Source of the DNA: Streptomonospora alba
GTDB taxonomy: Bacteria > Actinomycetota > Actinomycetes > Streptosporangiales > Streptosporangiaceae
Assembly (NCBI RefSeq): GCF_000826685.1
Contig: NZ_JROO01000009.1
Location: 124,001-188,000 of the forward strand
DNA length: 64,000 bases
Direction of reading: 5' to 3'
The notes beneath the pieces were generated by a model. That model saw nothing but the letters and a program-made list of their open reading frames with translations, was not told the origin of the DNA and made no database searches. The translations under genes and the position numbers were made by a program. How positions within the stretch are numbered: the first letter of the stretch is position 1; every line of letters starts with the position of its first letter. Shown one piece after another: positions 45,878 through 53,862 of the stretch.

Positions 45878-46054
45878 ACCTCGAACCTAACCCGCCGACC
45901 GGCTCCCGCCGGGCGGCCGCGGGCAAGCGGCCGACCGGCGCCGCGGCGGCGAATACCTTCGGATGACAGCCCCCGGCCGGCGGGCGACCGAAGTCGCCCG
46001 ATCCGATACCGGCGGCCGACGCGCCGCACGGCCCGCGCGCCCTAGCGTCGAGGC

Positions 46055-46285
46055 ATGACACGGACAGCCCGGATCGCGGGCCTGGTCGTCGGAGCGGCGC
46101 TCTGCCTCCAGGGCGCCGTCGGACTCGCCGGCGCTCTGGGAGCAGGGGTGTGGGATGCGGCGGAGCGGCTGTCGATCGTGGGGCGGATGCCCTGGCTCGC
46201 CGACTACGCGGTATTCGCCAACGCGTCGCTGCTGGTCGCGGGGATCGCGATGGTCACCGCAGCGGCGCGGCTCGGGGACCGCTGA
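46055..46285 (+). CDS. Small two-helix membrane protein
   Basis: 76 residues from ATG 46055. Two hydrophobic helices (IAGLVVGAALCLQGAVGLAG and YAVFANASLLVAGIAMVTAA) are separated by an amphipathic stretch WDAAERLSIVGRMPWLADY. No known family to me. It is divergent from the histidine kinase gene, so it could be a small membrane target or accessory of that system; this is speculation. Confidence 0.6.
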   Translation: MTRTARIAGLVVGAALCLQGAVGLAGALGAGVWDAAERLSIVGRMPWLADYAVFANASLLVAGIAMVTAAARLGDR

Positions 46286-46411
46286 TCCGGGAGTGGCCGC
46301 TGCGGAAGAGCAGCGGGGGCAGGGGGGACGGCCGGTGACGCCGGTCGTCGCGGTATCGGAGTCGAGGAGCGGGGGAGTTTCGGACACGCTATGGCTGAGG
46401 AGAGAGCTGGC

Positions 46412-47158
46412 ATGAAACCGGAGGCGTCGGCACCGGGCGGAGCCACGGTCGTCGCGCCCGGCACGGGCGAGCGCGTCCTCATGTGGGGCGGGTTCCCGCT
46501 GCTCGGTGCCGGGCTCGGCGCGCTGGTGCGGAGCCTGGTCGGCTGGCTCGCGACATGGCCGTGGGTGCCGTTGGAGGGGCCGGTCCAGCTGATCGCCGCG
46601 CTTCCCGATCTGCCCACCCGCATCGGCGGCGCCGCGGTAGGGCTGGTCGCGGGGCTTGTGCTGGCGTTTATCGGCGAAGGCGAGTCCGGCACGGTGACCG
46701 TCGGCGACGACGCCGCCACCGTCGAGCGGGGAGACCGGCGCATCACCTTCGCGCGGTCGCGGACCCGTGCCGTGTTCAAGGACGGCAAGCGCTTGGTGGC
46801 ACTGGGACCGGACACCGAGGAGCTCGCCGGGCAGTCCACCGACCTGAGCGAGCGCCGGCTGGCCGCGGCGTTCCGCGCGCACGGCTACCCCTGGCACGAG
46901 GGCGGCGACCCGCACGCGGCCGAGTACCGGCGCTGGGTCGAGGGAATCCCCGATCTTTCGGCCGGGGCGCACGCGCTGTTCGCGGCGCGGGAGCGCGCGC
47001 TGCGCAAGGACGGCTCCGAGGCGGCCGCCGACGCCGAGGAGTTGCGCTCGGAGCTGGCCAAACTGGGCCTGGTCGTCCGCGACGAGCACAAGAAGCAGTA
47101 CTGGCGTCCTGTCCCTCAGCGGGGAGGAGCCGACGAGGCCGGCTCCGGCGGGGAGTGA
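46412..47158 (+). CDS. YqeB-like membrane protein
   Basis: 248 residues from ATG 46412, seven bases after GAGGAGAG (an ATG at 46391 is in frame but lacks a ribosome-binding site). Two helices (VLMWGGFPLLGAGLGALV and GGAAVGLVAGLVLAFIGEG) are followed by a small beta-rich PH-like unit (GTVTVGDDAATVERGDRRIT) and a helical C-terminus (RAHGYPWHEGGDPHAAEYRR, then RKDGSEAAADAEELRSELAK). This order is that of the YqeB family, of unknown function. The family name is from memory and moderately sure. Confidence 0.65.
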   Translation: MKPEASAPGGATVVAPGTGERVLMWGGFPLLGAGLGALVRSLVGWLATWPWVPLEGPVQLIAALPDLPTRIGGAAVGLVAGLVLAFIGEGESGTVTVGDDAATVERGDRRITFARSRTRAVFKDGKRLVALGPDTEELAGQSTDLSERRLAAAFRAHGYPWHEGGDPHAAEYRRWVEGIPDLSAGAHALFAARERALRKDGSEAAADAEELRSELAKLGLVVRDEHKKQYWRPVPQRGGADEAGSGGE

Positions 47159-47175
47159 GCGGAGGGAGGCGGCGG

Positions 47176-47772
47176 CTACCGGCGCCTGCGCCCGTGGACG
47201 GCGCGCGAAATCCGGCGGCCCAGCAGCAGGTAGCCGATCAGGGCCCCCGTGGTGTTCAGGATGACGTCGTCGATGTCGAAGGCCCGGCCGCTGACGAGTG
47301 CCCCCTGCACCGTCTCCACGAGGAGCATCACCAGCGCGGTCAGCACGACGGTGCGGACGATGCGGCGGAAGCCGGGGTAGAGGACGGGCAGCAGGAAGCC
47401 GAACGGCGCGCCGAGCACCAGGTTGCCGCCGACCTGCTGGATCGCTTCGCGAGCGGGGGCGTCCAGGTAGAACTTCAACGACCAGCCGGGTTCCAGGTTC
47501 GTGTGGGTGTGGCCGACGGCGCCGGGAACCGGCGTGAGCGTGATCCGCGCCAGCGCCACGGCGAACGCGACCATCCCCGCGAACGCGGCGAGGACGACCA
47601 CTGCGCGCAGCACGGCCAGGCCGAACCGGCGGAGCCGGCCGGGTCCACCGCCGTGGCCGTCGGAGGAGTCGGCCGGGGCGCGGTCGTCGGCCCCCGCCAT
47701 CTCGGTGGCGGCGACCACCCCCGCATCGTCGGCCGGGGCGTCGTCACCCCGTTCTTCGGATCGCTCAGCCAC
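47176..47772 (-). CDS. VanZ-like family membrane protein
   Basis: 198 residues from GTG 47772. After a ~50-residue acidic disordered N-terminus, four helices carry the VanZ pattern: the conserved GGNLVLGAPFGFLLPVLYPG (N-x-x-x-F-x-P-x-G type) and LLVETVQGALVSGRAFDIDD followed by VILNTTGALIGYLLLG. VanZ gives low-level teicoplanin resistance in enterococci; most VanZ-like proteins in actinobacteria have no proven role. The C-terminus is strongly basic (RRISRAVHGRRRR). It converges with the YqeB-like gene. Confidence 0.88.
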   Translation of the reverse strand: MAERSEERGDDAPADDAGVVAATEMAGADDRAPADSSDGHGGGPGRLRRFGLAVLRAVVVLAAFAGMVAFAVALARITLTPVPGAVGHTHTNLEPGWSLKFYLDAPAREAIQQVGGNLVLGAPFGFLLPVLYPGFRRIVRTVVLTALVMLLVETVQGALVSGRAFDIDDVILNTTGALIGYLLLGRRISRAVHGRRRR

Positions 47773-48228
47773 GTCCCACCCACGGGTCTCGGTCCTCCGG
47801 AGGCCGACGGCGCTCCGCCTAGCCAGTCAGGTCATGCGTACAGCATGTCCCTGTGGAGGGGGAATGCCCTTCACGGCCACGATCGGCTTCCCGTCCGCCG
47901 GAGGGGCGGAGCGGGGCGGCGAGGGCTGGCGGGGGGACGACGGGACGACGGGGCGGCGTCAGGCGGTGCGGGTGCGGATGCGGTGGTGCGGCCCCGGGCC
48001 ACCCGGCGCCGTCGCCGTCCTCGTCGGGCGCCCGGGCTTGCGCCGGTGGGACCGGTGTCAGCGGGACCGGCTTCCGTCGGCCGCCCCTCCGCTGTGCTCG
48101 CTGCCGCCGCGCGCTCGGCCGGGGCGGGGCGGGCGGGACCGGCCGGCGGCCCGCCGCCACCGGCCGCCGCGGCCACCCCCGGTCCCGGACCGGCACGGTC
48201 AGTCCCCTTCGCCCTGTCCCACCCGTCT
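47773..48228. other. Gene-poor stretch
   Basis: 456 bp, extremely GC-rich. All open frames have Arg/Pro/Ala shadow composition and none has a supported start. I see no hairpin with a T tail or clear repeat. Confidence 0.55.
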
Positions 48229-48678
48229 TCAGGCGCCTGCGAGATACGTGGCGCAGCTTTCCAGGAGGTACTCGGTTCCCTGGCGGGAGATCTTGGCGGT
48301 CTTGGGGCTGTCGCAGACCTGGTGGACGGTCAAGCGGGTGCGGCCGTCGCCCAGGTCGGCGAACTCGAAGGTCATGCTCTGGGGTTCCAGGCCGGCCCCG
48401 GGGGCCGCGCCCATGGTCTCCACCAGGCGGCGGTGCTCGACGACCTCGACGTAGCCGCCGCTGATGGAGTGCACCTCACCGGTGGGCGTCTTGATGTCGG
48501 CGCGGTACTCGCCGCCGGGGCGGACGTCCAGGACCACCGACTCGGGGACGGCGTTGAACACCTGGGCGAACGCCGCCGGCTCGGTCCAGGCGGCCCACAC
48601 GGCTTCGACCGGAGCGTCGAATTCGCGGGTGACGGAGTAGCTGCTGTTCTCGGCCTCGGTGGTGGGCGTCTGGGACAT
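48229..48678 (-). CDS. SRPBCC (AHSA1/START-like) family protein
   Basis: 149 residues from ATG 48678, preceded by GAGGAGACCGAC. SYSVTREFDAPVEAVWAAWT, then PAAFAQVFNAVP, VRPGGEYRADIKTPTGEVHS and TFEFADLGDGRTRLTVHQ give the Bet v1/AHSA1 hydrophobic-cavity fold used by many small ligand-binding proteins. The end (DSPKTAKISRQGTEYLLESC) forms the long C-terminal helix. Ligand unknown. A longer start at 48717 lacks support. Confidence 0.88.
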   Translation of the reverse strand: MSQTPTTEAENSSYSVTREFDAPVEAVWAAWTEPAAFAQVFNAVPESVVLDVRPGGEYRADIKTPTGEVHSISGGYVEVVEHRRLVETMGAAPGAGLEPQSMTFEFADLGDGRTRLTVHQVCDSPKTAKISRQGTEYLLESCATYLAGA

Positions 48679-48836
48679 GTCGGTCTCCTCGGCTCTGCGC
48701 GGCTGCACCGCGTTCAACGTGCTGACAGGGGAGACCGTCGGGCACGCGGGAACTCATCGCCGATCGGGGAAGTTCCGCGGACACGTTCCACCGGTGCCCG
48801 TCCCCGGCGCCGTAGCCTGCACCGGCAGGTCGGCGC

Positions 48837-49454
48837 CTACCGCGCGCCACCGGACCCCGCCGCCTCGACCAGGGCGGCGAATCGGTCGGCGTCGGCGATG
48901 GCGGAGCCGACCGCCACGACGTCGGCGCCCGCTGCCAGGTATTCCGCGGCGTTGCCGGCGTCGACGCCTCCTGTGGCCACGATCCGCAGATCCGGGAACG
49001 GTCCGCGCATCGCCGTCATCCACTCCGTGCCCAGCGGCGCCGCCGGGAACGCCTTCACCCACCGGTGCCCGTTCCGGAGGGCCTGCTGGATGTCGGTGGC
49101 CGTCGCCACCCCCGGAAGGTGCGCCATGCCCGCCGCTCGGGAGGCGGCGGAGACCTCGGCGTCGAAGCCGGGCGCCACGGTGAATACCGCTCCCGCCTCG
49201 CGGGCCGCATCGACGTGCTCGGGGGTGATCACCGTCCCGGCGCCGACGTGCTGTCCCCGGGCGGCGCCGGCCTCGGCGACAGCGCGCAGCGCCTCCACCG
49301 CCTCGGGAGTCTGCACGGGCACCTCGACCGCGTCGACGCCCAGGTCCCAAGCCCGCTCGGCGAAGCGGAGGGTGCGCTCACGGGACATGCCCCGCAGGAT
49401 GGCCATGATGCGGGACCGTGAGAAGAGCTCGTCGAACAGCGTGTCCTCGCCCAT
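48837..49454 (-). CDS. KDPG/KHG-type aldolase
   Basis: 205 residues from ATG 49454. The TIM-barrel class I aldolase motifs are visible: IMAILRGMSRERTLR (phosphate/Arg loop), the catalytic Glu44 in VDAVEVPVQTPEA, GAGTVITPEHVDAAREAGA, and the Schiff-base Lys134 in HRWVKAFPAAPLG; the phosphate site GGVDAGNAAEYLAAGADVVA follows. It cleaves 2-keto-3-deoxy-6-phosphogluconate (Entner-Doudoroff) or 4-hydroxy-2-oxoglutarate. The usual Arg after the catalytic Glu strand (EVTLRT) is Gln here, so specificity may differ. No kdgK or edd gene is next to it. Confidence 0.9.
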   Translation of the reverse strand: MGEDTLFDELFSRSRIMAILRGMSRERTLRFAERAWDLGVDAVEVPVQTPEAVEALRAVAEAGAARGQHVGAGTVITPEHVDAAREAGAVFTVAPGFDAEVSAASRAAGMAHLPGVATATDIQQALRNGHRWVKAFPAAPLGTEWMTAMRGPFPDLRIVATGGVDAGNAAEYLAAGADVVAVGSAIADADRFAALVEAAGSGGAR

Positions 49455-49569
49455 GGCGCTCCTTGCCTCTCGCTGACTGCCCGGGGCGGCCCCATGCTTG
49501 CACACGGCCCCGCCCGCCCCGGCGCCCCCGTCGAGGCCGGGCGGGCGGGACGCGCGGCGGTGCCGTGCT

Positions 49570-50866
49570 CTACCGGATGCGCGGCAGGTAGGGGCCGGGG
49601 TGTCGGACGGCGGTGACCACGCCGCGGGTGATCGCCTCCTTGAGCGCGGCGGAGGGACGGCCGGTGAGCGCGGCGCGCACCGGGGTGTCGTCGAAGCGCA
49701 GGAACTGGGTCACACCGTCACGCCGTCCCAGGCTGATGTTGACGGCGGCGTACCCCAGCCAGACCCGGCGCGGCGTGCGCCCGCGAGCGACGTCGGCGAC
49801 CACGTCGCCGGCCCGCATGCCCATCGGAAGCCCCGTCTGGCAGGTCATCCGCGACACGCCGCCCCGCGTCGCCGCCGCTGCCGCGTCTCCCGCGCCGACG
49901 ACCTCGGGGTGGGAAACGGACCGCAGGGACTCGTCGACGAGCAGGCGTCCGTCGCCGTCCACGGCGAGGCCCGCATCGGCGGCCAGGGAGTGGACCCGGA
50001 AGCCCGCGGTCCACACGAGGGTGTCGAAGCCGATCGGGTCGGATCCCTCGACCAGCAGCCGCCCGTCCTCCACGGCGCTGACCTCGGTGTGCTCGCGCAC
50101 GGCTACACCCAGCCGCTGCAGCGAGCGGCGCAGGTAGCGCAGGGAGCGCGGCGGCAGCCAGTCGCCGACCGCCTCCGCGGAGACGAGTTCGACCCGGGCC
50201 CGCGGATAGGACTCGGCCAACTCGCTCGCCGCCTCAAGACCGGTCAGTCCGCCGCCGGCCACGACGATTCGGTGGAGCTCCGCTCCGCTCCGGGCCGCCT
50301 CCGGGGACGGCGGCCGGGCGGGCGCGATCGCCCCGGCGGCTCTCGCGCCTGCACCGGCTGTGTCCTCTGCGGTCGCGGCCGCGGGGAGGGATTCGACGCG
50401 GGGCGGCGCGGTTTCGGCGCCGCCGAGACGGGCGGCGAGGTGGTCGCGCAGCCGAGCGGCCTGGTCGGCGTCGGCCACACCGAACGCGTACTCCTGCACG
50501 CCGGGCACGCCGCGGGTGTCCCAGGAACTGCCCAGCGCGTAGACGAGCGTGTCGTAGTGCAGTCGCCGGTGCGCTCGCCGGCCGTGCCGCTGTTCGGCCA
50601 GATGCACGGTGCGCGAGTCGGGGTCGATCCCCGTCACGCGTGTGATGACCGTTTCGACGCCGCTTCCCCGAAGCAGGTCGGCGATGCGGATGTCCGCGAG
50701 CCGCTGGCCGGCGGCGACCTGGTGGAGGCGGGTGCGCTCCACGAAGTGTTCGGAGGCGTTGACGAGGGATGTCCGCCGGGGCGGTACGCAGTCGCCGGGC
50801 GGCGCGCCCGGCGGCGGCCATGCCTGCGAATCCCGCGCCCAGGACGACGATGCGGTGGCGTGTCAT
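49570..50866 (-). pseudogene. FAD-dependent oxidoreductase (Ndh-like), frameshifted
   Basis: An ATG at 50866 opens with the FAD fold HRIVVLGAGFAGMAAAGRAA and RRLRTAPADI, then loses frame at about 50767. Shifting one base restores SLVNASEHFVERTRLHQVAA and the rest: LHYDTLVYALGSSWDTRGVP, RIVVAGGGLTGLEAASELAE (NADH fold) and GAGDAAAAATRGGVSRMTCQ, ending at 49570. Together this is a ~430-residue type II NADH dehydrogenase-like flavoprotein. The C-terminal frame alone lacks the FAD-binding Rossmann start. It lies just downstream of an ECF41-like sigma gene, and ECF41 genes are typically paired with oxidoreductases. One net base change would repair it. Confidence 0.8.
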
Positions 50867-50980
50867 GGTCTCTTCCTTCCGCGTTCCTGCTGTGGTCCGC
50901 GAAAGTTGAACCGGCGCCGCGCGCCCACCGTGACAGCCGGAGCGGTGGCCTGCGTCACACGATCCGGGCCGGATGTCCGC

Positions 50981-52084
50981 TCAGCCCGCCGGCTCCGTCT
51001 CGCCCTCCCCGCCTTCCGGGTCCGCCTGCCCCGCGAGGAACGCCAGCTTGCCGGGAGGCAGCACGACGCGTACCGCCGTGATCCTCCCGTCGGGAGCGGT
51101 TTCCAGCCACATGACGCCGGAGAGTTCGCCGCCGACCCGGAGTATCGCCGCGGTCTCGCCGTTGACCGCCCTGACCTCGGCCTCAAGCCCGGCCGCTTCG
51201 GGGCGTATGCCCACGACGGACGCGAAACGCGCCACCTTCGCGCGCCCGGTGATCGGGCGGGGCGCCGCACGGACCGTGCCGCCGCCGTCGGTCCAGGCGA
51301 CGACGTCCTCGGCGAGCATCCGCTCCAGCGAACCCACGTCGCCCTCCACGGCCGCGGCGACGAACCGCTCGACGATCCGGCGCTGCTGTGCGGTGTCGGC
51401 GGCGAAGCGGCGCTGGGGCGCGCCGACGTGCTCGCGCGCACGCCGCAGCAGCTGCCGCGAATGGTCTTCCTCGACGTCGAGCAGTTCGGCGATCTCGCGG
51501 TGCGTGTGGCCGAAGGCCTCCCGCAGCACGAAGACGGCGCGCTCGGGCGGCGTGAGGCGTTCGAGCATGACCAGCACGCCCACCGACACCGAGTCGCGCT
51601 GCTCCGCGGTCTCCATGGGGCCGAGCGCGCCGTCGTCGATCAGCACGGGCTCGGGGAGCCAGGGGCCGATGTAGCTTTCCCGGGTCGCCCGCGCCGATGT
51701 GAGCCGGTTCAGGCAGAGGTTGGTGACGACCTTGGTCAGCCAGGCCGCGGGTACCCGAACGGCGGAGGCGTCGGCCGCGTTCCAGCGCAGGAACGCGTCC
51801 TGTACGGCGTCCTCGGCCTCGGCCGCGGACCCGAGCATCCGATAGGCCAGCCCCAGCATCCGGGGACGCTGTTCGTGGAACAGCGCCGCCTTGGCCGAGT
51901 CCGACAGCGGGGCGGAGGGCTCGGGCGCGGCTTCGCCGCCGTCGCCGCGGGCCGCGTGCGCGGCGGCTGTGTCCATGGTGCCGGCGTCGGCCCGGCCGCC
52001 GTCGCCCGCCGGCGCCGGTGAAAGGGGCCGCGGTTCGGGATCGGGATCGGGATCGGGATCGGGATCGGGGCGCGATGGGGCCAC
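50981..52084 (-). CDS. ECF41-type RNA polymerase sigma factor with SnoaL-like tail
   Basis: 367 residues as called; the first ~65 are low-complexity, including Asp-Pro repeats, so a later start (for example the Met-Asp-Thr near 51976) is possible. Region 2: FHEQRPRMLGLAYRMLGSAA, EDAVQDAFLRW. The linker has GPWLPEPVLID, whose WLPEP is a mark of ECF41. Region 4: LERLTPPERAVFVLREAFGH, THREIAELLDVEEDHSRQLL. The C-terminal SnoaL-like domain (FVAAAVEGDVGSLERMLAED, VVAWTDGGG) ends with LPPGKLAFL in the place of the NPDKL motif that tunes activity. There is no anti-sigma gene, as expected for ECF41. The downstream target-type oxidoreductase is broken. Confidence 0.87.
   Translation of the reverse strand: MAPSRPDPDPDPDPDPEPRPLSPAPAGDGGRADAGTMDTAAAHAARGDGGEAAPEPSAPLSDSAKAALFHEQRPRMLGLAYRMLGSAAEAEDAVQDAFLRWNAADASAVRVPAAWLTKVVTNLCLNRLTSARATRESYIGPWLPEPVLIDDGALGPMETAEQRDSVSVGVLVMLERLTPPERAVFVLREAFGHTHREIAELLDVEEDHSRQLLRRAREHVGAPQRRFAADTAQQRRIVERFVAAAVEGDVGSLERMLAEDVVAWTDGGGTVRAAPRPITGRAKVARFASVVGIRPEAAGLEAEVRAVNGETAAILRVGGELSGVMWLETAPDGRITAVRVVLPPGKLAFLAGQADPEGGEGETEPAG
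52035..52070. repeat. Hexanucleotide microsatellite (TCGGGA)n
   Basis: Five perfect tandem TCGGGA units plus a sixth with one change, inside the start of the sigma gene, where on the reverse strand it encodes repeated Asp-Pro. Copy-number change keeps the frame. Confidence 0.85.
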
Positions 52085-52196
52085 ACGACGATGCTAATCC
52101 TGCCGGTTCCGCCTGCGCGGCCGCCCCGCATGAACGGGTCGGCGGATCGCGTGACCTGCGGGTCGGTCCGGCGCGCAAGGCCGGAGCAGCGGGCGT

Positions 52197-52793
52197 TCAC
52201 GAACGCAGGCGTCCCACGAGCGGCACGAAGCGGCCGGTCCGGGCGGCGTAGTCGCGGTAGGCGTCGCCGTGGACGCGCAGCAGGTGCGGTTCCTCGACCA
52301 GGCGGACTTGGATCTGCACGGCTGCGACCGCGAGAACGAGCCCGATCGCCGAGACCGCATTGGGGACCAGCAGCAGCATGCCGGCGAAGACCGCCGCGAC
52401 GATGCTGAAGATCGGGTTGCGCACAAGGCGGAACGGGCCGGCGGTCACGAGGTCGGTGTGTTCGCCGCTGTCGACGCCCACGCGCCACGACGAGCGCATC
52501 GAGCCCTGGGCCACGGGGACCGCGACCAGGGCGAGGGTGAGGACCGCGATCCCGGCGCCGGTCGCGAGGCCGGAGTCGAACAGGGCGGGCACGCCCAGCA
52601 GGGCGGCGACCGGCGCGGTGAACCCTGCCAGGAGCGCGGCGGCGAAGGCGAGTTTCCCCCACCACTGGACGCTGCCCGGCGGAGCACCCATGCGCAGTCC
52701 GGCGTCGCCCGTCCGGCGGCGGTGCCGCCACGACTGCACCCCGAAGGCGACGACGAACAGAGCGGTGAAGTACGCCAGTGCGATCCAGGCCAT
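52197..52793 (-). CDS. Isoprenylcysteine/phospholipid methyltransferase-like membrane protein
   Basis: 198 residues from ATG 52793. About five helices; the C-terminal half contains GEHTDLVTAGPFRLVRNPIF, VRLVEEPHLLRVHGDAYRDY and ARTGRFVPLVG. These are the RNP...EE...YxxY...R-P blocks of the ICMT/PEMT family of membrane methyltransferases, where they form the SAM site. The acceptor is unknown. It belongs to the same superfamily as the broken gene at 24175 but the two are not close in sequence. A TTG at 52808 could extend it by five residues. Confidence 0.85.
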   Translation of the reverse strand: MAWIALAYFTALFVVAFGVQSWRHRRRTGDAGLRMGAPPGSVQWWGKLAFAAALLAGFTAPVAALLGVPALFDSGLATGAGIAVLTLALVAVPVAQGSMRSSWRVGVDSGEHTDLVTAGPFRLVRNPIFSIVAAVFAGMLLLVPNAVSAIGLVLAVAAVQIQVRLVEEPHLLRVHGDAYRDYAARTGRFVPLVGRLRS

Positions 52794-53082
52794 GGGGGCC
52801 GCCCTCAATGGATACAGGGGATTATGTATTCACGGATGAGTGAACCATATTCGGGGCGGACCGGCAACGGCTCCGGTGGCGGCATCGATGCGCCGCCGGG
52901 CGTTCGGGGAGGGTGCGGCCGGGGTGCAGGGCGGCCGCTTCCGGACATAGGGCGGTCGCGGGCCGTCGACCGGCCCCACGGCGGCGGGCAGGCCGGCGCC
53001 GGATGCGACGGCAGCGAGCGTCGGAGCGCTCCGCACGCTGCCGTCCCCACCCTTGCCCACCCGGAGCGCCGGGCGCGCGGCC

Positions 53083-53643
53083 TCAGCTGTAGGGGCTGGG
53101 CGTCACCGGCGAGACGCCGGTGTCCTCGATTCCGGTGTTGGCGCAGACGTCGATGCCCGGGCCCATTCCCGCCCGAGCCCCCTTTTCGTCCGCGCCGACG
53201 AAGAAGTCCAGGCCGTAGATCTCGGTGGGCTCGCACTCCTCGGGGGCGTGGTTCCCGGCACGGGCGTGGCCGAGGGTGAACTCGGCGACGTCGCCCTCGT
53301 CGAGGACGAACGGCTCGCCCGGCTCGCCGCGCTGGACCGCCCAGGAGCCGATCTGCTCGCCGTCGATGTCGACCCAGCGCACGTCTACTGTGCTCGGCAT
53401 CAGGCACGCGCCGTCGCCGTCGTGGATGCGGTCCAGCGCCATCTCGAAGTAGACGGTGCCCGCAGCGCCGTGGCGGCCGTTCTCGATGAGTTTGAAGTGG
53501 TGGGATCCGCAGGTCGGCACCGCCTCGGCGGTGTCCGCGGCGGCGAGCGGCGCGCCGGCCGCGAGCGCGGGCAGCGCGGCGCCCGCCACGACGGCGGCGC
53601 GCAGTCGGCGGGCGGTACGGGACGCAGGTGTGGACACGGACAT
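53083..53643 (-). CDS. Secreted DUF4232-like protein
   Basis: 186 residues from ATG 53643. The N-terminal signal peptide (basic RTARRLRAAV, hydrophobic core AGAALPALAAGAPLAAADT, cleavage likely after AAA or ADT) leads to a secreted beta-sandwich domain. TCGSHHFKLIENGRHGAAGT, VYFEMALDRIHDGDGACLM, VRWVDIDGEQIGSWAVQRG and VLDEGDVAEFTL follow the pattern of DUF4232 proteins, which are common actinobacterial exported proteins without known function. Four to five Cys could form disulfides. The family call is by pattern, not search. Confidence 0.7.
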   Translation of the reverse strand: MSVSTPASRTARRLRAAVVAGAALPALAAGAPLAAADTAEAVPTCGSHHFKLIENGRHGAAGTVYFEMALDRIHDGDGACLMPSTVDVRWVDIDGEQIGSWAVQRGEPGEPFVLDEGDVAEFTLGHARAGNHAPEECEPTEIYGLDFFVGADEKGARAGMGPGIDVCANTGIEDTGVSPVTPSPYS

Positions 53644-53862
53644 GGTTCCCCCTTCGCGAATCCCCCGTTCGGGCGGCTCTCATATCACTCGGTGTGACGG
53701 CCGATCGGGGAGAGGGGTTCGCCGAATCACGCGTACGGCGATGGCCTGAATCGGACATCGTCGCAGGTAAACCTGGGTCCTGTTCCGAATGCAGGGTGCC
53801 GAGGGAACGTGGAGTGTGCACAAGGTGTGCACCGGATCGGTGCGCCCCTGCGGCCGCCCCTG

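Noticed and set aside
47773-48228. Rightward and leftward small open frames in the gap
   Set aside because: Composition is Arg/Pro/Ala shadow-like, starts have no ribosome-binding site and no motif is visible.
52035-52070. TCGGGA tandem repeats as replication or plasmid iterons
   Set aside because: They lie inside the start of the sigma factor frame, in phase as Asp-Pro codons, with no rep gene nearby.
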